Shown: positions 1 to 6,946 of the stretch, one piece after another
How the letters are laid out: every line of letters starts with the position of its first letter
How positions within the stretch are numbered: the first letter of the stretch is position 1
Assembly (NCBI RefSeq): GCF_009208585.1
Contig: NZ_WFLN01000009.1
Location: forward strand, 62,001-126,000
DNA: 64,000 nucleotides
Direction of reading: 5' to 3'
Origin: Fluviispira multicolorata
GTDB taxonomy: Bacteria; Bdellovibrionota_B; Oligoflexia; Silvanigrellales; Silvanigrellaceae
Notes under the pieces: model-generated
Database searches by the model: none
Seen by the model: the letters and a program-made list of their open reading frames with translations, nothing else
Told to the model about the DNA's origin: nothing
Position numbers and translations under genes: made by a program

Positions 1-978
1 ATAATTTGTGAAGTATTTAATAATTTCTGCAAGAAGCATTTTAGCGGCGATTGCATTAAATGGATCCATTACACTTCCGATAAAACGATTGTTTATAAAT
101 TTTATATCTTTATCAATATCTTCAATATTATCGAAGAGTGGTGGCATGAGCTCAGAAAATGAAGCTGTTTTACCTGGAATAATGAGTGGACCAACTCTAA
201 TCATATCACAGGTAGGAGCCCCTGATACGAATGGGATATTTTTTTTATGGCAAACGCGATCAACGATATAAGGAATTAACCCTCTTGGAGTATCTGCTGC
301 AAGTATAACTAAATCTGGATTATTTTGTAGACAAACTTCGAGAATAGCGTCGTTTTTTATAGCAATGTTGTGTGTGTTTATTTCTGCTTCAGGATTTACA
401 AGTTTTAGTTTTTCTTTTGCAACTTCAATTTTACTTCTACCAACATCAGCTTCGACATAGAGCATTTGTCTTGAGGTATTACTGAGCTCAATTGAGTCAT
501 GATCAACTAATGTAATTTTACTAACGCCCATTGCAAGAAGTCCATATGATAAATAGCTACCAACTCCTCCTACGCCAATAATACAGATATTGAGTGACTT
601 AATTTTTTCTTGAAACTTGATTGATTTTTCTGTGCTATTTCCAAACAATGATTCCATATATTTAATTTGTCTATCATGTTTTAATAAATCTTTTGGAGTG
701 AGATTTATTTGTGATTTATTATGATTAAATTCTTCTTTAATAATGTTATGACTTATTAATAAGTCAACAATATTTAAAAATTCTTCTTTTTCAATATCAT
801 GGTATTTTATAATAAGATCATAAACTTCATTAACTGTTGTACCTGTAAAGTACTTTATACAGTCTTTGACTAATTCTTTTCCATCTGAAATTTCAAGGGT
901 ATTAATAGACGGAATGCTGACAAATAAAGATTTATTTTTCTCATAGCAGAAACATTTATGATTATATTTGTACTTCAT
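1..978 (-). CDS. MccB-like E1 adenylating enzyme with N-terminal peptide-binding domain (partial, 3' end outside window)
   Basis: The visible 326 codons start at an ATG at 978 and run off the left edge without a stop. Residues ~1-85 look like a PqqD/RRE-type winged-helix peptide-recognition domain. Residues ~128 onward are a ThiF/MoeB/E1 adenylation domain: nucleotide loop GVGGVG (~135-140), acidic loop LVDHDSIE (~157-164), SNTSRQ with the ATP-contacting Arg (~166-171), DVGRSKIE (~178-185) and LAADTPRG (~226-233). The order RRE then E1, plus the stretches VGPLIIPGKT and INNRF followed by DPFNAIAA, resembles microcin C MccB, which activates the C-terminus of a ribosomal peptide. The first zinc CxxC of MccB-type enzymes is replaced (PGKTASFSE, ~268-276). 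A 29-codon peptide gene lies directly upstream on the same strand. The peptide-modifying role is inferred; a generic MoeB/ThiF sulfur-carrier adenylase is the alternative, but the N-terminal domain argues against it. Confidence 0.8.
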   Translation of the reverse strand, partial: MKYKYNHKCFCYEKNKSLFVSIPSINTLEISDGKELVKDCIKYFTGTTVNEVYDLIIKYHDIEKEEFLNIVDLLISHNIIKEEFNHNKSQINLTPKDLLKHDRQIKYMESLFGNSTEKSIKFQEKIKSLNICIIGVGGVGSYLSYGLLAMGVSKITLVDHDSIELSNTSRQMLYVEADVGRSKIEVAKEKLKLVNPEAEINTHNIAIKNDAILEVCLQNNPDLVILAADTPRGLIPYIVDRVCHKKNIPFVSGAPTCDMIRVGPLIIPGKTASFSELMPPLFDNIEDIDKDIKFINNRFIGSVMDPFNAIAAKMLLAEIIKYFTNY

Positions 979-1014
979 TAGTAACCTTAGGCGTGATTTT
1001 AAAGTTTATATAAA

Positions 1015-1048
1015 GACTCTAATCATTAGTTAAATAATGATTAGAGTC
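1015..1048 (-). terminator. Hairpin between the peptide gene and the E1 enzyme gene
   Basis: Perfect 14-bp inverted repeat, gactctaatcatta (1015-1028) and taatgattagagtc (1035-1048), with a 6-nt loop. On the minus strand it is followed by TTTATATAAAC, a weak U-rich tail. It sits between the stop of the short peptide (1070) and the start of the E1 gene (978). It could be a partial terminator or an RNA-stabilising stem that yields more peptide mRNA than enzyme mRNA. Confidence 0.7.
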
Positions 1049-1069
1049 AAAAATATTAATTTAATTTAA

Positions 1070-1159
1070 TTAAGGGCAATCACTAATAATTACATCAGAT
1101 GGTTTAATTTTTGGAGGAATTTTTATTGTCACTGTTTTTGTTTTTACTATGGTTTTCAT
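1070..1159 (-). CDS. Putative RiPP precursor peptide, 29 aa
   Basis: A short open frame on the minus strand, ATG at 1159 to TAA at 1072-1070, encodes 29 residues starting MKTIVK and ending VIISDCP. The first two thirds are Lys/Thr/Ile/Val-rich with two KIP/KIKP-like turns; the only Cys and the only two Asp residues lie in the last nine. A GAAAGA stretch ahead of the start is a modest ribosome-binding site. The gene has a plausible promoter (1226-1254) and lies 91 nt upstream of an E1-like enzyme carrying a peptide-binding domain, with a hairpin between them. In microcin C loci a very short precursor gene precedes mccB in the same way. Known MccA peptides usually end in Asn; this one ends Cys-Pro, so the chemistry may differ. 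It resembles no protein I recognise. The coding call rests on position, start, promoter and composition. Confidence 0.6.
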   Translation of the reverse strand: MKTIVKTKTVTIKIPPKIKPSDVIISDCP

Positions 1160-1188
1160 TTGTATCTTTCAATTTTAAAAATGTAAAA

Positions 1189-1206
1189 AATATAACTAGT
1201 TATATT
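1189..1206. promoter_or_regulatory. 18-bp perfect palindrome in the peptide gene leader
   Basis: AATATAACTAGTTATATT reads the same on both strands and lies between the predicted promoter and the peptide start. On the minus strand it is followed by a run of T, so it could be a repressor operator or a 7-bp stem with a CTAG loop acting as an early attenuator. Confidence 0.5.
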
Positions 1207-1225
1207 GCTATTTAGCGCCAAATTT

Positions 1226-1254
1226 AAAATAGTTATAATTAAAATAAATGTCAA
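1226..1254 (-). promoter_or_regulatory. Candidate sigma-70 promoter for the peptide gene
   Basis: On the minus strand TTGACA (1254-1249) is separated by 17 nt from TATTTT (1231-1226). The -35 is perfect and the -10 matches 4 of 6. Transcription would begin about 60 nt before the peptide start. Confidence 0.5.
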
Positions 1255-1533
1255 ATATATTTCTATAATAATCGATTTTTAATAAATATTTAATTATTTA
1301 TTATAATTTAATAAATATTTTATATTAATAATTTTTAGTCTAAATTTAAATTACTATAATTTTTTTATATTACTAATTCATAAAGGATTTTTTTAATTAT
1401 ATTTTGTAATTATAAAGTTACCATTAAATAAAATATTCATAGTTAAAATGATTTAATTTTATACCATTTCATAAAAAATGGTAGTCTTTTTACTTGGAAT
1501 TATTCTACAGTTCTTTAACTTCTCGATTTTTAC
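1255..1533. other. AT-rich intergenic region with one small hairpin
   Basis: This spacer between the divergent peptide and trxB units is extremely A+T-rich and I see no coding frame. An 8-bp inverted repeat, taccattt (1462-1469) and aaatggta (1476-1483), is followed by GTCTTTTT and resembles a small terminator reading rightwards, but no gene lies upstream of it on that strand. Confidence 0.5.
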
Positions 1534-1562
1534 TTGTTTAGACGAAGTCTAGATTGTATAAA
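1534..1562 (+). promoter_or_regulatory. trxB promoter with a short inverted repeat in the spacer
   Basis: TTGTTT (1534-1539), a 17-nt spacer and TATAAA (1557-1562). The spacer holds an inverted repeat of TAGAC and GTCTA around GAA, placed where a regulator could contact RNA polymerase. This promoter overlaps any upstream extension of trxB and supports the ATG at 1615 as the start. Confidence 0.6.
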
Positions 1563-1614
1563 GAAGAAAGTTCAGGTGCCGTTTTTGGTATCAGTTATAA
1601 TCATTGGAGAAAAA

Positions 1615-2538
1615 ATGGAAAAAATCGTTATTATTGGTTCGGGGCCTTCGGGACTAACCTCTGCAATTTACTCTGCAAGAGCAGCTCTTTCTCCTGTCGT
1701 TATCAGTGGAATGCAACCGGGCGGGCAATTAACAACAACAAGTATTATTGAAAACTGGCCTGGTTTTGTAGATGGAATTGATGGCAATAAACTCATGAAT
1801 GATATGCGTGGTCAAGCAGAAAAAGTTGGCGCACGTTTTGTAACCGGTGAAGTTAAAAATATTGAAAGAATTCAGGATGGGACTTTTGTAATAAAACGTG
1901 AATATGAAGAAGATATTCATACAAAAGTTATCATTATTGCAACCGGGGCTTCGGCAATAACTCTTCCTTTGCCAAATAAAGATAAATTAATGGGCTATGG
2001 TCTTTCTACATGTGCTGTTTGCGATGGATTTTTTTATCGCAATAAAAAAGTGGCTGTCGTTGGTGGCGGTGACAGTGCAATGGAAGAAGCAACTTATTTG
2101 TCAAAACTTGCGAGCGAAGTTATTTTAATTCACCGCAGTGACAAATTCCGTGCAAGCAAAGCTATGCAAGAGCGTGTTGTGGCAAACCCAAAAATAAAAA
2201 TCATTTATAACACTGAAGTTGTTGATACCCTTGCTAATGAGCAAGGATTAACAGGGCTTGTCTTGAAAGAAAAATCTGGAAAAACAGATAATATTTCAGT
2301 CGATGGATTGTTTATGGCAATAGGACATCATCCAAATACGGGATTTGTAAAAGGTTTAGTTAATATGGATGAAAAAGGTTATATTTTAACCCAAAATGGT
2401 ACGCATACCAATATAAAAGGAATTTTTGCTGCGGGAGATGTTGAAGATAAACTATATCGACAGGCAATAACGGCTGCAGGAAGAGGATGCCAAGCTGCTT
2501 TGCAAGCAGAAAAATTCATTGAAGGTATGGAGCATTAA
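1615..2538 (+). CDS. trxB: Thioredoxin reductase
   Basis: FAD/NADPH enzyme that passes electrons from NADPH to thioredoxin in the cytoplasm. Of 307 residues, the N-terminus has the FAD loop GSGPSG, the middle has the redox pair CAVC (in TCAVCDGFFY), followed by the NADPH loop GGGDSAMEEA, and the C-terminus has GIFAAGDVED, the second FAD motif. Length is normal for the family. The ATG at 1615 is preceded by GGAGAA at a good distance; a TTG at 1534 in the same frame falls inside the promoter and was rejected. It is a single-gene unit ending at a clear terminator. Confidence 0.97.
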   Translation: MEKIVIIGSGPSGLTSAIYSARAALSPVVISGMQPGGQLTTTSIIENWPGFVDGIDGNKLMNDMRGQAEKVGARFVTGEVKNIERIQDGTFVIKREYEEDIHTKVIIIATGASAITLPLPNKDKLMGYGLSTCAVCDGFFYRNKKVAVVGGGDSAMEEATYLSKLASEVILIHRSDKFRASKAMQERVVANPKIKIIYNTEVVDTLANEQGLTGLVLKEKSGKTDNISVDGLFMAIGHHPNTGFVKGLVNMDEKGYILTQNGTHTNIKGIFAAGDVEDKLYRQAITAAGRGCQAALQAEKFIEGMEH

Positions 2539-2621
2539 AAAATCTGCAAAGAAAAGAGAATATCTTTCCTTTGCAGGTTCCGTCATCTTTTAGTTTCTTT
2601 TGAATTTATATGAATATTGTG

Positions 2622-2658
2622 AATATGAGGTTTTAAAATAAACCCTCATATTTTTTTT
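2622..2658 (+). terminator. Rho-independent terminator after trxB
   Basis: Stem aatatgagg (2622-2630) pairs with cctcatatt (2644-2652) and runs into eight T (2651-2658). A weaker stem, ctgcaaag/ctttgcag (2544-2576), lies just upstream. The T-run overlaps the stop codon of the convergent gene. Confidence 0.85.
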
Positions 2659-3151
2659 AATTCATATCTAGAATGTAGTTAGAGTTATTATTGCAGTATG
2701 CGCTTAATCCAGAGTTTTTAATAACTAAACGGATAGCTTTATCGCCTTTTCTATTTAATAAAGCTGAAAATATTGGATTAGCAATTGAAGGAATGCCTTC
2801 TATAATATTGAAATTTGAAACCTGTGCTTCTTTGCAATTTCCATTTACAATATTTGCACTTATTGAATATCTTGTTTGATACGTTCCAATTAATGGAACT
2901 TGATGAATTCTAAATGCGTTTTCTTTAACATGAAATGAAACTAATTTATTTTGATCATTGAGTTCGTATGTCCCATCTATTTTAATAGGGTAACTTTGAT
3001 CGAGTGTCCCTTGATTAAAAAGATTTACTAATACATTAACAATATTGTCGATATTTCCACTATGAATCACAGTGTTTAAGTTGTGGGTTGAATTCGCAAA
3101 TGCTGAAGCAGATAAAATTGATAAAAATGATAACGCAAATTTTAATTTCAT
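2657..3151 (-). CDS. Secreted hypothetical protein
   Basis: 164 residues. The N-terminus is a clear type I signal peptide: Lys-Leu-Lys, a hydrophobic core, and a likely cleavage after ASAFA. The mature part is about 145 residues with two Cys (in NGNCKEAQ and AYCNNN) that could form a disulfide in the periplasm. I do not recognise the family. It stands alone, convergent to trxB and about 200 nt from yraN. TTTTCCTTG on the plus strand just ahead of the start gives an AAGGAA ribosome-binding site on the coding strand. Confidence 0.75.
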   Translation of the reverse strand: MKLKFALSFLSILSASAFANSTHNLNTVIHSGNIDNIVNVLVNLFNQGTLDQSYPIKIDGTYELNDQNKLVSFHVKENAFRIHQVPLIGTYQTRYSISANIVNGNCKEAQVSNFNIIEGIPSIANPIFSALLNRKGDKAIRLVIKNSGLSAYCNNNSNYILDMN

Positions 3152-3346
3152 TGTATTTTCCTTGTTGTAAATGGACGGAACAAGATAAAGTTAACAATAA
3201 ATTCAATAATTACAAGCAATATATCTTTTAATTTATTGGATATCAAATTGATTTATTTTGAAAATAAAGAACATTTAAATAAGTATTCTTTATTCATGTT
3301 TTTAGTTAATGCTGTTACGTAAAAGAAGTGTTGTTAAAAGAATGAT

Positions 3347-3844
3347 TTAAATTAAAATTTCAAGAGTGCTTTTTTTCAATTGAATATTTGTAAATTCAGG
3401 TTCAATAGATAGAATTAAATATTCATGACATACGTGGCATATTTTTATTGATGTATGGAAATTTAGTAAATATTTTTTGTTAAAATTATGTTTTATTTTA
3501 AGTATAATAAATATTCTTATATATATTTTTGCTTGATATTTTATTCTAAATTGCTCTCCATAGATATGCAAGTTTTTAATTTGCTGAGTTTTAAAATATT
3601 TTTTAACTCCACTTTCAGAAAAAATTTCATTGATTTCTTTTTGGGAAGATATAATACGAGTCTTGATTTCAACTAAACATAATTGTTTTTTATTAAGACT
3701 TTTTAGTGGAGAATATATGCGATCAATTTCTCCTCGTTTGATTTTTACATTCTTTTTAATAGGGAACCATCGATGTTTTTCCATCCATTTATCAACTTGA
3801 TATTCTCCCCACTCCCCAAGCTTTTTTCGATATTTTGTATCCAT
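3347..3844 (-). CDS. YraN/UPF0102-family endonuclease-like protein
   Basis: 165 residues. The N-terminal half has the family signature of a restriction-endonuclease-like fold: LGEWGEYQVDKWM, then KRGEIDRI and LVEIKTR, i.e. the G-E-x-E...D...E-x-K pattern of YraN proteins. The C-terminal ~60 residues are Lys/Ile-rich and less conserved. The frame stays open upstream to 4042, but the ATG at 3844 has AGAGGA in front and matches the usual family start, so I chose it. The cellular role of YraN is poorly known; DNA processing or repair is a family-level guess. It is divergent from rimP. Confidence 0.75.
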   Translation of the reverse strand: MDTKYRKKLGEWGEYQVDKWMEKHRWFPIKKNVKIKRGEIDRIYSPLKSLNKKQLCLVEIKTRIISSQKEINEIFSESGVKKYFKTQQIKNLHIYGEQFRIKYQAKIYIRIFIILKIKHNFNKKYLLNFHTSIKICHVCHEYLILSIEPEFTNIQLKKSTLEILI

Positions 3845-4061
3845 CAGTAAGTCCTCTTGAATGCACGTAGACCAAGATTTTCTAGCCCATTTTTTGAGAC
3901 AGATAGTTTTTTTAAAATATTTGAACACTCTTTGAAAAATTTGATTTGATTTTAGCTGTATTACGTTATACCCAATCTGATTAATGTTTTTTGCTCTTGC
4001 TTTTGAACTTTTAGTTTTGAAGCTAGGTCTTTTAAAAACCAATTGAATTTTTGGAGAAGTC

Positions 4062-4733
4062 TTGTATCCCGTCGATGATACTATTAAAATAAACAGTCCA
4101 AAGCTTCTAACACGGCAAATTCATACGAATATTCTTCAAGCATTAAGGACTGCCTTGCATATGCTGAAGTCTCAACAGGCTGTAAACCCTGGTGTGATGA
4201 ATTTACGAGTTCGGAATTGGCTTTTCCTTTTTGAAGAAGGTGAAGCTGTTGTTGATATCATTCTAGATAAGGGCTACTCTTTGCCGGATGTAGAAGCTTG
4301 CGTAGTTCCACGTCAAGCTGAAACAAGCCTTTCATTTGATGAATGTGCTGAATTTCATGAGTTTCTTATGACGACCGATGCCCTTGATCTTATTGCGGAT
4401 GATGTACAAATTCGCGTTGGTTCCCCTGGCTCTGAGCCAACACTCTATGATTTTGAAGATTTTCAAGCATCTATAGGTGATATGCTTAAAGTTGAAGTTT
4501 GGAACCTAATCGAAGGCAGAAGCAAATTTACGATGATTTTAAACGATATTTATGATAAAGATAGTCTGAAAATTATTGTTCTTGCAGAAGGTACTCATAG
4601 GTTTGAAATTCCTCTTGAGAATATTAAAACAGCATTTGTGCTGCCGTTTCACCCTGCTTCTAAGTCTGTTAAATTGGCGAAAGAAGCGGCACGAAAAAAA
4701 GCGCGGCAAGGTGCTTCTAAAAAATACAAATAG
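4062..4733 (+). CDS. rimP: Ribosome maturation factor RimP (divergent)
   Basis: 223 residues, first gene of the nusA-infB operon, the standard place for rimP, which assists 30S subunit assembly. The family core is visible: LDLIADDVQIRVGSPGSEPTL corresponds to the RimP 'leEVSSPGldRPL' segment and is followed by an SH3-like barrel (VEVWNLIEGRSKFTMIL...FEIPLENIKTAFV). The C-terminus is a basic tail (KEAARKKARQG), unlike shorter RimP proteins. The start is TTG at 4062 with GGAGAAG immediately upstream; I see no better ATG. Sequence is divergent, so the call rests partly on position. Confidence 0.8.
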   Translation: MYPVDDTIKINSPKLLTRQIHTNILQALRTALHMLKSQQAVNPGVMNLRVRNWLFLFEEGEAVVDIILDKGYSLPDVEACVVPRQAETSLSFDECAEFHEFLMTTDALDLIADDVQIRVGSPGSEPTLYDFEDFQASIGDMLKVEVWNLIEGRSKFTMILNDIYDKDSLKIIVLAEGTHRFEIPLENIKTAFVLPFHPASKSVKLAKEAARKKARQGASKKYK

Positions 4734-4791
4734 TATGAGCCTTTTACTGTTGGTTCATTGAATTCTTGACTTGTTTTCTGAGGTGCATTGA

Positions 4792-6405
4792 ATGCAAATA
4801 GATTTGAAGCGTGTTATCGAAACTGTTGGCAAAGAAAAAAATATTGATCGTCAACTTCTTATTGGCGCATTGAGAGAAGCGGTTCTGACTGCAGCACGCA
4901 AGCATTTTGGTGATTGCGTCTTTGAAACACGCTTCAATGAAGAAACCGAAGAAATTGAGCTTATTCGCTATAGAACTGTTGTAGCAGATGAAGAACTTAC
5001 AAATGTAAGCAAACAAATTCCTGCTTCTGAAGCTCTTCAAATGGACGATACTCTTCAAATTGGAGATGAAATCGGTGAGCCGTTGCCAACAGACCAATTA
5101 GGTAGAATTGCTGCTCAAGCCGCAAAGCAATCCATTGTGCAAAAAGTTATGGAAGCAGAAAAAGAAAAAATTGTTCGTGAATTTCGTGATAAAAAACACC
5201 AAATTGTTACTGGGCAGGTTCGTCGCTTTGACAAAGCTGACATCATAGTCGATCTCGGTCCTACAGAAGGTGTTTTGCCAGTGCGCGAGCAAATTCCTGG
5301 TGAAAAATATAAAATTAGAGACAAAGTTATTGCTTTTGTCATAGATGTCAAAAAATCGACTCGTGGACCTCAGGTTATGTTGAGTCGTGCCCACCCAGAA
5401 CTTCTTATTCGTCTTTTTGAACAAGAAGTTACCGAAATTTCGGAAGGTGTTGTGGTTATCCAAAGTGCGGCACGTGACCCAGGAAGCCGTTCAAAAATTG
5501 CTGTTTACAGCACTGAACCTTCTATCGATCCTGTTGGTGCCTGTGTCGGTATTAAAGGAGCTCGTGTTCAAGCCATTGTACAAGAACTTCGTGGCGAAAA
5601 AATCGATATTATTCCTTACGATCGTGACCCAGCTCGTTTTGTTTGCAATGCGCTTGCTCCATCAGAGCCCTCAAAAGTTATTGTCAATGAACGTCTTCAT
5701 ATTATGGAAGTTGTTGTCCCCGATGAACATCTCTCTCTTGCGATTGGTAAAAGAGGTCAAAATGTACGTTTGGCTGCTCAGCTCACAGGTTGGAAGGTGG
5801 ACATTCGTTCAGAAACTAAAATGAGAGAACTTGTTCAGGAATATAAAAATGTTATAGCTCAGATCCCAGCTCTTGGTGAAATGCGCGCTGAAATTCTTGT
5901 AAATGAAGGCTATAAAGATCCTGCAGATATTTCTCGCATGGATCCTCGTAGTTTGGTAAAGCTATTGCGTTTAACACCTGAAGAAGCAGAACAGGTTATT
6001 CAAGGAGCATCTGAGCTTGCAGCTCAATCCGACCAACAAACTGATTTGACTTCGGATGAAGACCTTGAAGGTTTTCACTTGGGTGAACCTATTATCGATG
6101 AAGAAATGGGAGAATCTGAAGAAGCTGAAGCTGCTATCGATGACATCGTTGCTAAAACACGTCCTCAACCGCTTCTTGACCCAGAAAAAGTTGATGTAAA
6201 ATTGGTACCTGTTGAACGTCTTCGTTACTGGATGCAATTGAAAGGTGTTGCTGAGCATATTGCAGCAGTCATTCACACTGCCGGTTTTTCTGATTTTAGC
6301 TCAGTCGCGACTTCAAACGCAGACGAAATTGCTTATAAAACAGGTTTACCTGTAAAACTTTCTGGAAAGCTACATGCTGAAACTACCAAGATTATTGGAA
6401 ACTGA
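4792..6405 (+). CDS. nusA: Transcription termination/antitermination factor NusA
   Basis: 537 residues. The N-terminal RNA polymerase-binding domain (1-~130) is followed by an S1 domain (~135-200, VTGQVRRFDKADIIVDLGPTEGVLP), KH1 and KH2 (~205-350, including VGACVGIKGARVQAIV and LAIGKRGQNVRLAAQL), and a C-terminal region with a helix-hairpin-helix-like repeat. An acidic stretch lies at ~415-450. A GAGGTG site precedes the ATG. The 3' end overlaps the next gene by 32 nt, suggesting translational coupling. Confidence 0.97.
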   Translation: MQIDLKRVIETVGKEKNIDRQLLIGALREAVLTAARKHFGDCVFETRFNEETEEIELIRYRTVVADEELTNVSKQIPASEALQMDDTLQIGDEIGEPLPTDQLGRIAAQAAKQSIVQKVMEAEKEKIVREFRDKKHQIVTGQVRRFDKADIIVDLGPTEGVLPVREQIPGEKYKIRDKVIAFVIDVKKSTRGPQVMLSRAHPELLIRLFEQEVTEISEGVVVIQSAARDPGSRSKIAVYSTEPSIDPVGACVGIKGARVQAIVQELRGEKIDIIPYDRDPARFVCNALAPSEPSKVIVNERLHIMEVVVPDEHLSLAIGKRGQNVRLAAQLTGWKVDIRSETKMRELVQEYKNVIAQIPALGEMRAEILVNEGYKDPADISRMDPRSLVKLLRLTPEEAEQVIQGASELAAQSDQQTDLTSDEDLEGFHLGEPIIDEEMGESEEAEAAIDDIVAKTRPQPLLDPEKVDVKLVPVERLRYWMQLKGVAEHIAAVIHTAGFSDFSSVATSNADEIAYKTGLPVKLSGKLHAETTKIIGN

Positions 6406-6871
6406 TTCTGAAAATGAAATATTATTTCATACGTTGCAAAAATCATTTCGTACATTTTCTCCTGAAGGAAGTGTGAAAGTTCCGCATGTGGAATTGAGTG
6501 ATAATTTGATACAAGCACTTGCCTTTGCTAGGCGCTGCGGTACTCTCCGTGGTGGTTTGGAAAATATTGAAACTGTATTGCAAACTGAAGAAGCTGGTTT
6601 AGCATCTTTGCGTACACGTAAGAAATTGAAAGAACCAAATCGCATTTCGAGAGTGCTTATCTTTTCCAACGATGGAAGTGAACGATTTTACCGTCACTGT
6701 GAAGCTCTGCTCCATAAATATGGTGGTCGGGTTTTAGGTATTAAAGTCAATGCGCATTCAACTTTGCTTGGATCAACTTTTTTCGGTAAAGAAAAATCAG
6801 TGAAAGCATTGCTGGTTAATCGCAAAGATGCGGTTATTAAAGTATTGTCCGCTGTTATGTCTGAGTCATAG
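6374..6871 (+). CDS. L7Ae-family RNA-binding protein (YlxQ-like)
   Basis: 165 residues between nusA and infB, where other bacteria carry ylxR and/or ylxQ. The segment ALAFARRCGTLRGGLENIE resembles the first helix of bacterial L7Ae-like proteins, and LLGSTFFGKEKSVKALLVNRKDAVIKVL resembles the 'LGxxxGKExxVxAVxD' end of the fold. A charged insertion (LRTRKKLKEPNRIS) and an N-terminal extension of ~45 residues are unusual. The likely role is RNA binding linked to ribosome assembly, inferred from fold and context. The ATG at 6374 overlaps nusA; GGAAAG precedes it. Confidence 0.65.
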   Translation: MLKLPRLLETDSENEILFHTLQKSFRTFSPEGSVKVPHVELSDNLIQALAFARRCGTLRGGLENIETVLQTEEAGLASLRTRKKLKEPNRISRVLIFSNDGSERFYRHCEALLHKYGGRVLGIKVNAHSTLLGSTFFGKEKSVKALLVNRKDAVIKVLSAVMSES

Positions 6872-6946
6872 TCATAATGGTCTAGTTTATTTTTGTTACT
6901 ACTATGCCATCTATGATGGCGTGATTATAATCGGGAGCTGCATTTG

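Noticed and set aside
1534-1614. In-frame N-terminal extension of trxB from a TTG at 1534
   Set aside because: It overlaps a well-spaced promoter, lacks a ribosome-binding site, and the ATG at 1615 has GGAGAA and gives the normal family N-terminus.
3845-4042. 66-residue basic extension of the YraN-like protein
   Set aside because: The ATG at 3844 has AGAGGA and begins at the conserved domain; the upstream part is low-complexity and lies in the divergent rimP promoter region.
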